A stretch of DNA of 64,000 nt, taken from positions 43,496,916-43,560,915 of the forward strand of contig CM076847.1 of the NCBI GenBank assembly GCA_039519185.1. The letters are read 5' to 3'. Below the pieces are notes generated by a model. That model searched no databases. It saw only the letters and a program-made list of their open reading frames with translations, and was not told the origin of the DNA. Origin of the DNA: Astragalus membranaceus. Lineage: Eukaryota > Streptophyta > Magnoliopsida > Fabales > Fabaceae. Position 1 is the first letter of the stretch, and every line of letters begins with the position of its first letter. Position numbers and translations under genes: made by a program. This document shows positions 1-11,212 of the stretch, one piece after another.

Positions 1-876
1 GTCGACGAAAAGGGTAATCCTCCCATGTAGGTTCTAATCACTTCCTCACAATGGCAACCAAGAGCTAATGTCTCTCTCATGATGACACCCACAATCGTAG
101 AAAGCTACCGAGTGTGAGGCATCATGACAAAGCGCACTCTTGGGCGAAACTTTCCTGAGAGCCATACAGACAAAGGTCTACGAATGGCAGCCACTAATCG
201 TTCCCACTCTCCTAGGTTTTTGTTCAGACCTTGGGTTTTAGGCCCCACTCAATGCTCACAAGTATAGGGTGTGAAGTGTGTGTTGAGGGCACAACACCTA
301 GAAATAACTACCCTTCCCCACCTGCAAGAAAAACCATGAACAGTCCAGACAAAAAGGTTGTCTACCCTAGGGTTCAACATGCATACATTATTTCAATATA
401 CAAACCATCCTAAGAAATCAACAATAATTACACGCATTGCTTACCTCAAAGAAAAGGAGCCGAGAAGAGGGGACATAATAGAATTGGGGAATATGCATGA
501 ACTTACCTCAAAGAAAGGGAGCAAAGAAGAGGGAACATGATAAGATTGGGGGAATGCATGAAAGAAAGAAGCATATAAGCAAAGAGGATAAGAGGAGAGA
601 CTATCTACCACTTTAAGCAAGAAGCGAACATAGAAGAAGAAGGGATAAATACACATGAATGCAACATGATAATGTCAGAATGCAATGGAATTGCCAAGAT
701 GCAATCAAGTAGACATGAGAGAAAGGAGAAGAAGAAGGAATGTTCTAAAATCTAGCAAACAAATGGCATGGAAAATAGAACAAAAGTAGGAAGAAGGGAG
801 GTAAAACAAAGCATGTTAAATCAGCAAAGCAAATCACACATTCAATTAATCGGCTTGACCCACTTAAGAAAAAGTG
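1..876 (-). mobile_element. Tat/Ogre-like LTR retrotransposon, 5' internal (untranslated) region, truncated by window edge
   Basis: This stretch lies on the internal side of a primer-binding site and LTR that read on the minus strand, so it is the leader region of a Tat/Ogre-like element running leftward out of the window. I see no convincing coding region: the open frames here are short, lack domains and are interrupted. The purine-rich composition (many gaagaa/agagga runs from 430 to 760) is compatible with an untranslated leader. Gag and pol, if present, would lie left of base 1. Confidence 0.6.
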
Positions 877-894
877 TCCCCAGCAGAGTCGCCA
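877..894 (-). other. Primer-binding site, tRNA-Arg type
   Basis: Read on the minus strand this is TGGCGACTCTGCTGGGGA, two bases from the LTR end (897). It begins TGG as expected for pairing with the CCA tail of a tRNA. A tRNA-Arg primer of this kind is what is known for Ogre-type elements; that assignment is from family knowledge, not computed here. Confidence 0.7.
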
Positions 895-1195
895 GCTGTC
901 GCACCCCGAAAAATCCTTGGAGGGATTTTTCTTCGCAACAACGGGATTTTAGAGTCGCCACCAATATTTTTAAAACGTAAAACATCGAAAAAACCTTTTT
1001 TGGAAAGCAATGGTCTTTGGAACCATTAGATTTGGGTTCGGGGGTCTAATTACGTATGGGGAAGGTATTAGCACCCCATAACGTCCCTTCAAAGAAGGGT
1101 TACCTTAATTAAATATGTGATTTGCAAAGTTAATTCGGAAAAATGCTTTGTTTTTACCTCTTTTATTGATGAATGACTTAATGAAAAATCTTTAG

Positions 1196-1408
1196 TTTTC
1201 GCGCTTGATGGAGAGTATCCGCTCCTACGTATCTCCCGGTGCGATGGAGAATTCAAAGCAACGTAGTTCTTGTTTTTGAAAAATGTTTTATTTTGGAAAA
1301 GTGTTTGATTTTGAAAGGAAAAATGTTTTGGGGTTGTTGTGCTTGACGGAGAGTATCCGCTCCTACGTATCTCCCGGTGCGATGGAGAATTCAAAGCTAC
1401 GTAGTTCT
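1196..1408. repeat. Two direct copies of a block containing TACGTA inverted repeats within the LTR
   Basis: Copies near 1203-1270 and 1342-1408 share a core running from gagagtatccgctcctacg to acgtagttct. Each copy contains ctacgta ... tacgtag, able to pair around a loop. Two equivalent copies sit in the other Ogre-like LTR at about 28813-28885 and 28931-29005. Confidence 0.75.
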
Positions 1409-1469
1409 GGGTTGTCTTAGAAAAAGGTTTTTGTTTTTTTTACCTTGTTTAATTGTGAAAATTGAGTTT

Positions 1470-1705
1470 TCATGATGATCAATTGAGCAAAGGCTCCAAG
1501 TGACCACCATTAGCACTCCATTGTTAATAATCATGCAAGCAAAGGCTTCGCAAGACTACTAACAAAGTTTTTGATTTAGTGAAAATCTTTAGGAAAATTA
1601 GGCATTCATGATGTTCAATTGAGCAAAGGCTCCAAGTGATCGCCACTAGTACCTCATTGTTAATAATCATGCAAGCAAAGGCTTTGCAAGACTACTAACA
1701 AAGTT
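1470..1705. repeat. Direct duplication of about 100 bp inside the LTR
   Basis: The block starting catgatg(a/t)tcaattgagc and ending in gcaagactactaacaaag occurs at about 1472-1567 and 1608-1703 with few differences, separated by about 40 bases. It is an internal tandem duplication of the LTR with no coding content. Confidence 0.75.
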
Positions 1706-3796
1706 TGATTTTGAAGAGTTTTCGCAATTGGATTGATTCTTGTTTAGGGAATGATTTTGATGCTTGAAAAAGCTTTTGATTGAAAGTGGACCTAGACTAC
1801 ACACATTATGACACGATACATAGATAGGCAAAGAATGAACCCAAGTTGAACATTTTGGCAAAAATGCATGAATAGGCAAGAAAATGAACCTAAGTTGCAC
1901 ATCTTATTGAAGATGCTAGGCAACGGGATGAACCTAACTAGGCATTTATGACACAATATGTGAATAGGCAAAGGCATTTCAAAGCACAAGTGATATCAAA
2001 CTTCTAATGAATCACTTGCAAAACCCTAAGGATTTCACATCAACATTAGACATGAGCACCCATGTGGTATCCTTTTGATGTCATCAATGTCTAATACATT
2101 TCTTTAGTCAACCACATGGAAGGAATAAATTAAAAGGGGCATTTGCCTCATGCAAGATCATAGGCAAGTCTTAAGACTAAATTGGCAAGTTTATGCAATT
2201 AGGGTGTTGAATCCCTTTAGGTAATCTTTGACACTTGGGATATGCACAAGTGCATAGGTGTCAAATCCTCTTACCAAATCGTCAACACAAAACCAACAAT
2301 TGTTTCAAAACAATTACTTATTTTCAAGACCAAGAGCATTTCAAAATGATTTATAAGTTGTTTTTGGTAATCAAAGCAATTGGTAAGGAAAGGAAACCTA
2401 AATTTGCATTCTTGTTCACTAGGAATCACAAAAGAAATTGAATCCTCTTAGGCAATCCTCAACACTTAAAGTGTGCATCAAAGCACAAGTGAGAGTCCTC
2501 TTGCCAATCATCAACATAGGGCATGATTTGCAAGCAAATTCATGAGAACAACAAGTTTTAAGCAAACAAACATCATAATCAAGGTTCAATTCCAAGTAAT
2601 TGCAAGATTAAACAACCAACTCATCAAAAATCTCATAAATCCTAATTTCTTTGAAACATGCGAAACTAACATAAACCCTAAATCTCATTTTATTCATGGA
2701 AACACAAGATAATGCAAGAGAACAACATAGATTAAACATTTGGCAAGGATTCACATGATCAAGCAAAGAAATGCATAACAATCACACAAACCCTAATTTT
2801 CCTCTAATATGCGAAATGAAATAAGCTTCAAATCATCATTTTATTCATGAAAACAACAAGAAATGGGTGAAATAACAACAACACACAATTTATTCTAAAG
2901 GAGAGAAGCATTCCAAGCACCCAAGCCTCCCAAAGTGTTTGTCAAGATACTTGAAATACATCTCTCACTCAACAACAACAACTATGCTAACATTAAAATG
3001 CAATGGGATGCCAAAATGAAGTGATGATTTACATCTTTGATGCTAAAATTGGAAGATGATGCTAGGTTTTAAAGTATACCTCAACTCCAAGCTAGAATAA
3101 GGAAGGAAATTAGAAGAATGAATGCAAGAAGGATGGAAGATTTAGTGTAGGAAAGGTGTTTTAATGGATGATTGAGTGAAGAAATTGAAAAATATGAGGT
3201 GAGGGAGAGGAGGAGATATTCGGCCAAGGAGAGGAGGAAGTAGAGGTTTTTGTGCAAAAAATGAACTTGTTTTTTTGTATTTTGGGAGAGTAGGCTTATA
3301 TATGGTCTTGGGTGAAATTAGGGTTAAGGGTAGAATAGGAATGGGATGTTCTATTTTAAGTAAGTTTGCAATTTCTTATGAAGGAGTGAGTGTGAGAGGA
3401 TGGTGTCATTTACAAAAAAGGGCATGAATCTACATGAGAGTGTGTGGGAATTAGGGATGTGTATGAAATGGGTAGGATTAAGGATAGTACAAGAATATTC
3501 TTAAGGAGTAATTGTACAATAGAAGAGTGTGAAAGAAATTGTGGAGAGAGAGAGAGAGAGGGAATTCGACTATGACAACAAAAATGGGGAGGGAAAATTG
3601 CTTCTCCTTTTTGGTCTTTTGTCTTATTGAGGACACTTTGTACTTTCTATTTGAATTTTGAATTTTTGGGCATGCAAATGATAGTGCACCTATTGAAAAT
3701 GTGTCACATATTTTTGGGCACCATAAAAATATCCCTCTAATTATTCATGACAATAAAAGTTGTCATTTAATATTTGGGGAATAATTAATGGTCCTT

Positions 3797-3915
3797 TTTC
3801 AGCTTCCTTGTGCAATAAAAATGGGGAAAATGCCTTTTAATTATTTTGAACTAGGATTTTCTTCCAAAAAATTATATGAAACGCTTGACCAATATTTCAG
3901 CTTCCTTGTGCAATA
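3797..3915. repeat. 21-bp direct repeat bracketing the LTR truncation point
   Basis: The 21-base word that begins tttcagcttcc and ends gtgcaata occurs at 3797-3817 and again at 3895-3915. The second copy starts exactly where similarity to the Ogre-like LTR ends. It may mark the recombination or repair junction that joined the truncated LTR to the phospholipase fragment. Confidence 0.7.
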
Positions 3916-4794
3916 TTTAATGACATGACCAGCAGAATGCACCTCAGTACAAACGCTTGATTACAATCCATGCTAGAAAACCCAAGGGTCATATAAGGGA
4001 AAGCCTCAAAGTTGCTGGAGATGTTAAGCGCATGAGCTTGAGCGAACGGGAACTTGAAAAGGCTTCTGCCTCTTATGGAACTGATATTGTTAGGTATTTG
4101 TCAGATGCTCAAAACTTTTTAGTTTTTAGGGTGCGTTTCGGTAAATAGATTACTTAAGCGCTTCTTAAATAAGCGTGCTTATGCTTTCCGAATAAGGTAT
4201 CTCTAAAAAAAATTAGTTAAATTATTATCATACAAGCTATAAATTGTTTTCATATTTGCAATAAGCCGAAAATAGTTTATAGACATATCTGTCGTAAACT
4301 ATGTCTATGAGCTCTCTCAAACACTAATACAACTACTTATGACAGTAGATAAATTGTCCAAATAAATTGTTCATAAGTCAATCGAAATGTGTGTGTAGCA
4401 CATTATAGTTGACAAGCTTCCGACTAAGATGGTTGCAGTTTATGCTTACAGGTTTACTAAGAAGAATATTCTCAGGGTGTATCCAAAGGGAACACGTGTA
4501 ACCTCCTCAAATTACAGACCACATATAGGGTGGATGTACGGAGCTCAGATGGTCGCATTTAACATGCAGGTCAGTGATTTATGGCCAAGGCTGTTTTTAA
4601 ATAAAAGGTTCATCTTAGTGTTTACTATTTCCACTCACGATACAATCCTGCATTTAGTCCATTTAAAAAATTTCATATGATTGTTTAACTATTGGTGTAT
4701 TTGTGTATGTGTGTGAACTTCCATTCTGGAAACCAATAAAGCATCGCAACATCTCACTACGCCATAATCCGTAAAATTAGTCGCACACTTAAGC

Positions 4795-5125
4795 AGCGCT
4801 TTGGGGGGAGCGCTGCTCATTGATAGTGATAAGCAGCGCTTTTGAGGGGGAGCGCTGCCTATTGAAGAAATGCGCTTAGTGATAAGCAGCGCTTGGGGGT
4901 GAGCGCTGCCCATTAGTGAAATTTGCTAAGTGATAAGCAGCGCTTTTAGGGGGAAGCGCTGCCCATTGATCAAAGGCGCTGAGTAATAAGCAGCGCTTGG
5001 GGCTGAGCGCTGCCCATTAGTAAAATTCGCTGACTGATAAGCAGCGCTTTTATGGGAGAGCGCTGCCCATTGATATAAAGCGCTTCCTAATGAGCAGCAC
5101 TTTTAGGGTAAAGCGCTGCCCATTC
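4795..5125. repeat. Left subterminal repeat array of the CACTA element
   Basis: Seven or so copies of aagcagcgctt followed by gagcgctgcccattg occur at roughly 57-60 bp intervals. Each copy is an imperfect palindrome centred on a G-rich loop with arms AGCGCT/GCGCTG. Established knowledge: CACTA subterminal arrays are binding sites for the element's DNA-binding protein. Confidence 0.85.
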
Positions 5126-5415
5126 CTTTAATTTTATTTTTGTTACTACGCGTCCCTCTCACTCACAGACTCTATCACGTTCTCACCTCACTCACTCTCA
5201 CTGTCCAGCAACTATCCTTCTCACACTCACACTCATTTTCGTTCACTCTCACTCTCATTTTCGTTCACTCTCATTTTCTTCCCCCTCTCATTTTCGTTGC
5301 CCACTACGCCTCTCATTCTCACCATTGTTTTGTTCGGTCCGTACGACGTGTTTCCATTTTCGTTGGGTTGGTTTTGTTCGGTCCGTACGACGTTTTGGTG
5401 AAGCTTGCATTTTCG

Positions 5416-5800
5416 TTCCACTTTCACCAAAGGTAATATCATTGCATTTTGGTCTAGTTATTTTAATGGCATTAGAACCTTAGGTTAGATGATTCAATGT
5501 TGATGCTAGCTTGTTGATTGTTTCTTTGAAAATATGTGTTTGTGTAGTGTTTCTAAACTTAAGGCAAAATGTAGGTGTACTATTTGTTGAAATGTCCAAA
5601 TGAAATGCTTGTTAATTTAATGTTGCACTTTCACCAAAGGTAATATCATTGTATTATGTTCTAGTTATTTTAATGGCATTGGAACCTTAGGTTAGACGAT
5701 TCAATGTGGTTTCTTGTTGATTGGTTCTTTGAAAGTAGGTGTAGGTGTAGTATTTGTTGAAATGTCCAAATGAAATGCTTGTTAATTTAATGTTGCTCTA
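5416..5800. repeat. Tandem duplication upstream of the transposase gene
   Basis: The block starting ttcaccaaaggtaatatcat (5423) recurs at 5631 with few changes, as does the block aatgtccaaatgaaatgc (5590 and 5761). The duplicated unit is about 190-210 bp. It lies between the subterminal array and the transposase start, in what would be leader or first-intron sequence. Confidence 0.7.
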
Positions 5801-6196
5801 GGTTAAGGATTTTTGTGTTGTATTTATAAATTTGAAAAATTTAGGATTGATGTTGATGATTTGTTGTTTAATGTGAATTTAATGCGAATTGTTTTTTAGG
5901 TTTTGCGAGTTTGGTTTGCTAGAGCTTCGTGTTCATTGTTCGAGTTCGTGTTCTGGTTCGAGTGTTCATTCTAGTTCATTCGAGTTCATTGTTGCTTCCA
6001 CGTGTTCAGGTACTTTTGTTGTTTTCTTATATTTATTATATGAAGAATGACATTATGGAAGACATTAAAGTCTTTGATTTTTTTAGCTGAAAATAGTTGA
6101 ATGTCTTAGCTTCAAAAAAATTGTACGTTGTGTGATTTTCACCTGTAATAGGTTTAAGTTCTCTTATCAGGATTTTATTATAAATATTGGGAAATT

Positions 6197-7492
6197 ATGG
6201 ATAGAAAGTGGATGTCTGCCAATCGTTTGTCCAAGGAATATGTCGCTGGAGTGGATTATTTTGTGAACTGTGCTGTTAAACGTTTAGGGACTTCTAGTGA
6301 TATCAAATGTCCTTGTTTAAGTTGTTGTTATGTAAAATCGGTTAATGCAGAGGAGTTGGCAGGACATTTAAAGGGTTACGGAATTGATCAAAGTTATACT
6401 TGTTGGACAATGCATGGTGAGGATAGAGGTGAATCTTCAAATATGGGTAATAATACCGAGAGATGTGCGCCGGTTGACACTGAAAGCCTTACATTGGATG
6501 GGGACGAATTTGAAGAGATGGCAAAGGCTGTTGAAGACGATCTTAATGATTGTCCTCAAATGTTTGAGAAGTTGATAACGGATGCGGAGACACCGTTGTA
6601 TTCGGGTTGTACTGAATTCACAAAATTATTGGCTGTGATAAAGTTGTATAACTTGAAAACTTGCCACGGATGCACGGATAAGAGCTTTACGGAATTACTC
6701 GCATTATTGAAAGAAATGTTGCCGAAGGATAATGTGCTCCCTTCTCGGACGTATGATGCAAAACAAATGTTAGGGTCCATTGGCTTGAACTATGAGAAGA
6801 TACACGCTTGTCCCAATGATTGCATTTTATTTCGGAATGAACATGCATTGTTAAAGTTGTGTCCTAAATGTAACGCATCGCGGTATAAAAAGAAAGAATC
6901 TGCTCCAGAAAAGGTGTTGTGGTATTTTCCCATAATTCCTCGATTTAGGCGCATGTACCGTAGTTCAGAAGATGCAAAACACTTGACATGGCATGAGGAT
7001 GAAAGGATTAAAGATGGCATGCTACGACACCCGGCGGATTCTCCGCAGTGGAAAAAAATTGATATTGATTTTCCTGATTTTGGGTTGGATTCAAGAAACC
7101 TACGACTTGCATTGTCTGCTGATGGATTTAACCCGCACGGTATTCAGAGTAGCTCCCATAGTACTTGGCCCGTGATTTTGGCGATCTATAACTTACCTCC
7201 ATGGCTTTGCATGAAACGCAAATATATGATGTTGTCATTGTTAATTTCTGGGCCCAACCAACCAGGAAATGATATTGATGTATACTTGGCTCATTTAATT
7301 GAAGACTTGAAGTTAATGTGGGAGACTGGAGTAGAGGTGTATGATGGGTTCAGAGAAGAAAGTTTCACCCTGTGGGCTATGATTTTTGGCACAATTAATG
7401 ACTTTCCAGCTTACGGAAATCTATCTGGGTACAGTAACAAAGGTCAGTGTGCATGCCCTATATGTGAAGAATATCTACCCTGGTCATCGTAG
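6197..7492 (+). pseudogene. TNP2-like CACTA transposase, truncated and frameshifted
   Basis: The ATG at 6197 opens a 431-residue frame. Residues about 1-75 (starting MDRKWM, with the CPCLSCC cysteine cluster) match the transposase-associated zinc-finger-like domain found at the start of CACTA transposases. Residues about 150-425 match the TNP2 family, including a HACPNDCILFRNE block, a CPKCNASRYKKK block, and the LSADGFNPHG and CACPICEE motifs. The frame stops at 7490-7492, but a neighbouring frame from about 7467 continues TNP2-like sequence (YPGHRRFLPS) for roughly 20 residues, so a one-base indel near 7466 broke it. The remaining C-terminal half is absent, replaced by the 7526-7870 repeats. 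TNP2 proteins are normally about twice this length. Not functional as it stands. Confidence 0.85.
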
Positions 7493-7525
7493 ATTTTTGC
7501 CATCTACTCATCAGTATCGACTGCT

Positions 7526-7870
7526 GAATTGGATAAAAACTTGTTAGCTAGTTTGTTTTGGTTCAAGTGTAGAAATGGAATGAATTGGGAAACTTAAGCA
7601 CTTGTTAGCTAGTTTTGGTTCATATTGTAAGTTTAGCTAGTTTTGGGTACATATGAATTGGATAATAACTTGTTAGCTAGTTTGTTTTGGTTCAAGTGTA
7701 GAAATGGAATGAATTGGGAAACTAATTAAGCACTTGTTAGCTAGTTTTGGTTCATATTGTAAGTTTAGCTAGTTTTGGGTACATATGAATTGGATAATAA
7801 CTTGTTAGCTAGTTTGTTTTGGTTCAAGTGTAGAAATGGAATGAATTGGGAAACTTAAGCACTTGTTTTG
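7526..7870. repeat. Tandem repeat, about 130 bp unit, 2.6 copies
   Basis: Units start at 7526, 7655 and 7787 with gaattggata(a/t)(a/t)aacttg and contain ttgttagctagttttggttc. The third is partial. They occupy the position where the transposase C-terminal half should be, so they look like filler amplified after an internal deletion. Confidence 0.85.
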
Positions 7871-8124
7871 ATTCTGGTGTATTTGGATATAATTTGATTT
7901 GCTGAGAAATAGAATTGGAAGGAATTGGGAATGTAAAAACAAGTTAGTTATATGCTGGTTTACTTCTGAAAAATAGCTGGTTTTGATTTTGCTCATAATG
8001 TTTGATTTGCCTTTTTGGATACGTATAGCTAAGTTAGTTATGAGTATATATGTCCAGGAAAATTGCAATTGTAAAAAGGAAAATAACAAAAACAGAAAAA
8101 AAAATAAAAAAAAAATTACACAAT

Positions 8125-8445
8125 GGGCAGCGCTTTTAGGAGAAAGCGCTGCTCATTGCCTTAGCGCCAATTCGTAAAAGCGCTAAGGCAATGAGCAGCG
8201 CTTTCTCCTAAAAAGCGCTGCCCATTCGAAAATGCGCTAAGGCAATGAGCAGCGCTTTTTCCTAAAAGCGCTGCCCATTTGAAAATGCGCTAAGGCAATG
8301 AGCAGCGCTTTTTCCTAAAAGCGCTGCCCATTGCTATGAATGGGCAGCGCTTTTAAAAGCGCTGCCCATTATTAGAGTGGAATCAGCAGCGCAAATATTA
8401 GCAGCGCTCAAAAGCGCTGCCCATTGATAAAAAAAAGCGCTGCCC
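8125..8445. repeat. Right subterminal repeat array of the CACTA element
   Basis: At least six inverted-repeat units of gcagcgcttttt ... aaaagcgctgcccatt with gcgctaaggcaatga spacers mirror the left array. The array ends about 20 bases from the TAGTG terminus. Confidence 0.85.
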
Positions 8446-8829
8446 ATTAAAAAATCTGTAGTAGTGTCTTATAGTTATTTTCTATAGTGGAGCAATCTTA
8501 GATGCATAATTGAACAAATAAGTCTAAGTTGATGTGCCAACACACATTTAAATGTACCATCCTTGATTTTAGTGGTACAGTAGCAATCATTATATTGATT
8601 TTCTTCAACACATAAGTTCCATATGAAAAACTTCGTAATAGGGTATTTGTATTTGTTAATAATCAATAAAATCCTAGTTTTCAAGTTTTTTGTTTAATGC
8701 ATTCTTGATACTAAGGCTTCAACAAGTGTTTTCTTTATCAGGGGCATGGAAAATCATTATGGTACATGCAAGGGATGTTTAGAGCAAATGGAGGGTGTGG
8801 TTATGTGAAAAAGCCTGCCTTTCTGATGT

Positions 8830-9079
8830 GAACTTATGGCTGCTAGTGGAGAAATTATTAGGGACCCAAATGACCGACTGTTTTGTTACAGGCCATTTTT
8901 CATGGAGTTGGCCTTAGTTGCTTATGTTTTTGTAACTTGCATATCTCCTTGTCATGTTGATTTTGGATGTTTTTATTTAATATTGGTGTTTATATTTTCA
9001 AACAATATACGTGGTCCGTAAAAGAATTATTACAGAAGGATCTAGAGTTGATGGAAGACAACCTCACTTTTTTTAAAAA
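8830..9079. other. No recognisable gene; possible decayed PLC continuation
   Basis: A frame from 8836 includes GEIIRDPNDRL, which loosely resembles the segment that follows the glycine-rich motif in phospholipase C, but it is not convincing. The rest is AT-rich and I see no feature in it. Confidence 0.4.
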
Positions 9080-9379
9080 AAAAAAATACTTTTCATATCG
9101 GTTCCCATAGAAAACCGATGTTCAAAATCATTTTTTTAAAAAAAAGAGACTTTTCATATCAGTTCTCATATAAAACCGATGTTAAAAATCATTTTTTTTA
9201 AAAAAAGAGACTTTTCATATCGGTTCTAGGGGCAACCGATATAAAAACAACTTTTCATAACGGTTCAGAAACCGATATGAAATGTCTCTATTTTTTATAT
9301 CTCCTTTTTCGGCATCGGTTCGGGAACCGATATGAAATGTCAATTTTAACCGTTATGAAAAGCCTTTTTTCCATTAGTG
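9080..9379. mobile_element. Right terminus of another CACTA-like element (left end not seen)
   Basis: Repeated palindromic units of the type catatcggtt ... aaccgat(a/g)t occur at about 9095, 9155, 9215, 9255 and 9310, then the sequence ends with gccttttttccattagtg, i.e. a terminal TAGTG at 9375-9379. Its inverse, CACTAATGGAAAAAAGG, closely resembles the end of the big CACTA at 48568. The matching left terminus is not found before 4755; it may have been lost with the truncation at 3894 or lie left of the window. The PI-PLC fragment lies immediately inside this end. Confidence 0.65.
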
Positions 9380-9404
9380 ATAGTATAGTAGAGTAGTGTT
9401 TGTA

Positions 9405-9613
9405 TAAATTTAGAAATTTAGTTAAAAAAACTAAAGTGAAGTGATAAGAGAAAGAGAACAATTGTTTATGGGAAAAGTAAAAGTAATGTAAAAAGAAAAA
9501 AGGAAGAAAGAGAGTGTAAGAGAAAAGTGAAAAGGAGGAAAAAGAGTGCAAGAGAAAAGAGAAAAAAAGAGGAGAGAGAGTGTAAGAAGAAAAAGAAAGA
9601 AAGTGAGGTAATG
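9405..9613. repeat. Purine-rich tandem repeat, first copy (left half, split by insertion)
   Basis: The segment aagagaaagagaacaattg ... aagaaagtgagg is nearly identical to copies at 49262-49440 and 49513-49683. It ends in TAATG, the TSD of the solo LTR that starts at 9614; the same repeat resumes at 49165 with TAATGACATTT. No gene. Confidence 0.85.
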
Positions 9614-11212
9614 TGTAACACCCCAGTATTTCTAACTTGTAGAAATACCAAAATGCACAACATGGCATGCATCAGAGTTAACTTGTATGCTTGAAATATT
9701 GAACACAACTAAAAACTTTGATAAGTAATTATCATATGGTTCCATGAACCTCATTAACTTAACATAAAGTGCTTAAGTCTTATGACTTAAAACTTATACA
9801 ACCTGATGTTCAATATCCAAAACATAAGTAGCGGAAACGATTTACAACTGTTAGCGAATAATAGTTATACAATCAGAACTACAAAGATAACAAAAGGGGA
9901 AAAGGCATAGTCATAAAACTAATTCTTCAATAACAGCTCCATAAAGCACACCGTGTGCTTCTTCGCCTTTGTCTTTCCCTGTTTCTCTGTAAAAACCACA
10001 ATAATAAAGGGTGAAAACATTATCTCAGTGAGTCCTATCGAGACCCCTTACTAACTCTAGCGGTTCATTATGCTTTTACTTGAACATCATGGCCCTAATA
10101 AGCGACCATGTGGACATATATTTCTTTACTTCTTGTAGCCCTAATAAGCGACTACGTATGATGTCTTATCTTTTCTTTGACTTAGCACAATGTAACATCC
10201 CTAAATTTTAAAGATTCGACTTATGGAAATTAATAACGATTTAATTATTGTGTGAAATAATTAGTCGCGACTCGAATGTGGGGTAGTCGAGAAAGCTATG
10301 CTGAGTGGAAAACCATCCGATTAGAGGGGGTCTTAGCCTCAAAACCATGAATTAATGAGCCAAGGGCATTTTGGTCTTTTCACAACCATTTAGACCCTCC
10401 GCTCATTAAAACATATTCAGACTTCCCCTCCTTTTCATTTCAGCTGGAAACAAATTAGAAGCAAAAACAGAAAAAGAAACTAAGAGAGAAACGGGAGAAT
10501 GGGGCGAAGGGGAGAGGAGAAGAAGAGGGTCATCACCATCATCTAGTCTTCTTGCATGTAAATTCCCTTCTGCCATTCCACTCCATTTTCAACCCTCTTC
10601 CTTCTAGTAGTAATTTCAGAAGCTAACTCTCCCTAAAGTCCATTTTGCTATTTTCGACCCTCTTGAAGCTCCAAGTACATCAATGGAGTTTTGACCTCTT
10701 TGGGGCCTTGCATGTTCAGTTGAAACTAGAAGAGGGGTGAATCTGAGCCTACATTGTGGTTTGAAAGGATTTTTGGAGTGCTTGTGTTGCTGGTTTCGAA
10801 TAGGAGCTATTGGGATTTAGCTTGGAAGCGGTTTGAACCATAGCGGGGATTGTTCGAGCGGTTTTGATTTGGTAGTTCAAGTGAAGAAGCAAATTCTCGG
10901 GGATTCGTCAAATCGGTGAGTTTTACTCACGATTAGGGTTTTGATTATTGATTTTGAACTAATGGAAATTTTGGTTCTGTGGTTGTTTTCATTTCGAAAG
11001 GATTTGAGTCGAGAAACTGTTTTCCGGAGAATAGAGTTTTACGGTTTTATAAAAATATATATATGTTATATTGATTTTGATTTGGATTATGGACTGGAAA
11101 TGCTGGATATGTTTTCTGTTTTGGTGTTGGGGTTTAGACAGAATGACGGATTGGATACGATCGGAGAAACGAAACGAAAACGAACAAAGCGAAATATTAC
11201 TCAGAACAGGAC

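Larger units (their letters stand above)
897..3894 (-). repeat. Tat/Ogre-like LTR (minus strand), outer end truncated
   Basis: The plus strand starts TGTCGCACCCCG next to the primer-binding site, and the segment is alignable by eye over its length with the complete Ogre-like solo LTR at 28434-32086. Shared blocks include the GGTATTAGCACCCC block near 1063, the cgtatctcccggtgcg blocks, and the AT-rich end with the gggcaccataaaa block near 3716. Similarity stops at about 3880-3894, so the last about 250 bases expected from the solo LTR (the true LTR start on the minus strand) are missing and the segment abuts phospholipase C sequence. Small open frames on either strand have no domains and I treat them as chance. 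Confidence 0.75.
4755..8466 (+). mobile_element. CACTA (En/Spm) DNA transposon, 3712 bp, TSD TCT
   Basis: The element begins CACTACGCC and ends GTAGTAGTG, i.e. CACTA...TAGTG termini, and is flanked by the same three bases, TCT, at 4752-4754 and 8467-8469. Both ends carry arrays of a subterminal palindrome (agcagcgctttt ... gcgctgcccattg), as is usual in this superfamily where they bind the transposase. It carries part of a TNP2-type transposase gene (6197-7492), broken and truncated, so it is probably non-autonomous. It sits in an intron of the PI-PLC fragment. Confidence 0.9.
3949..8829 (+). pseudogene. Phosphoinositide phospholipase C (PI-PLC) gene fragment, three exons, split by a CACTA element
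   Basis: Three exon-like pieces encode consecutive parts of the catalytic region of a plant PI-specific phospholipase C, the enzyme that cleaves phosphatidylinositol phosphates to diacylglycerol and inositol phosphates. Piece 1 (3949-4093) has an AG before it, encodes YKRLITIHARKPKG onward and ends AG before a GT donor at 4094. Piece 2 (4452-4569) encodes RVYPKGTR and SSNYRPHIGWMYGAQM, flanked by AG and GT. Piece 3 (8742-8829) follows cag and encodes SLWYMQGMFRANGGCGYVKK before a stop at 8827-8829; degraded PLC-like sequence may run to about 8875. Splice phases agree between pieces (4093/4452 and 4569/8742). The N-terminal catalytic X box and the C2 domain are not seen. A 3.7 kb CACTA element occupies the intron between pieces 2 and 3. 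Either a relic of a resident gene or a fragment captured by the CACTA element ending at 9379; no intact product is possible. Confidence 0.75.

Noticed and set aside
1089..1394. Minus-strand frame with repeated MNSPSHREIRRSGYSPSS
   Set aside because: Product of the duplicated TACGTA block of the Ogre-like LTR; a similar one arises at 28924-29121.
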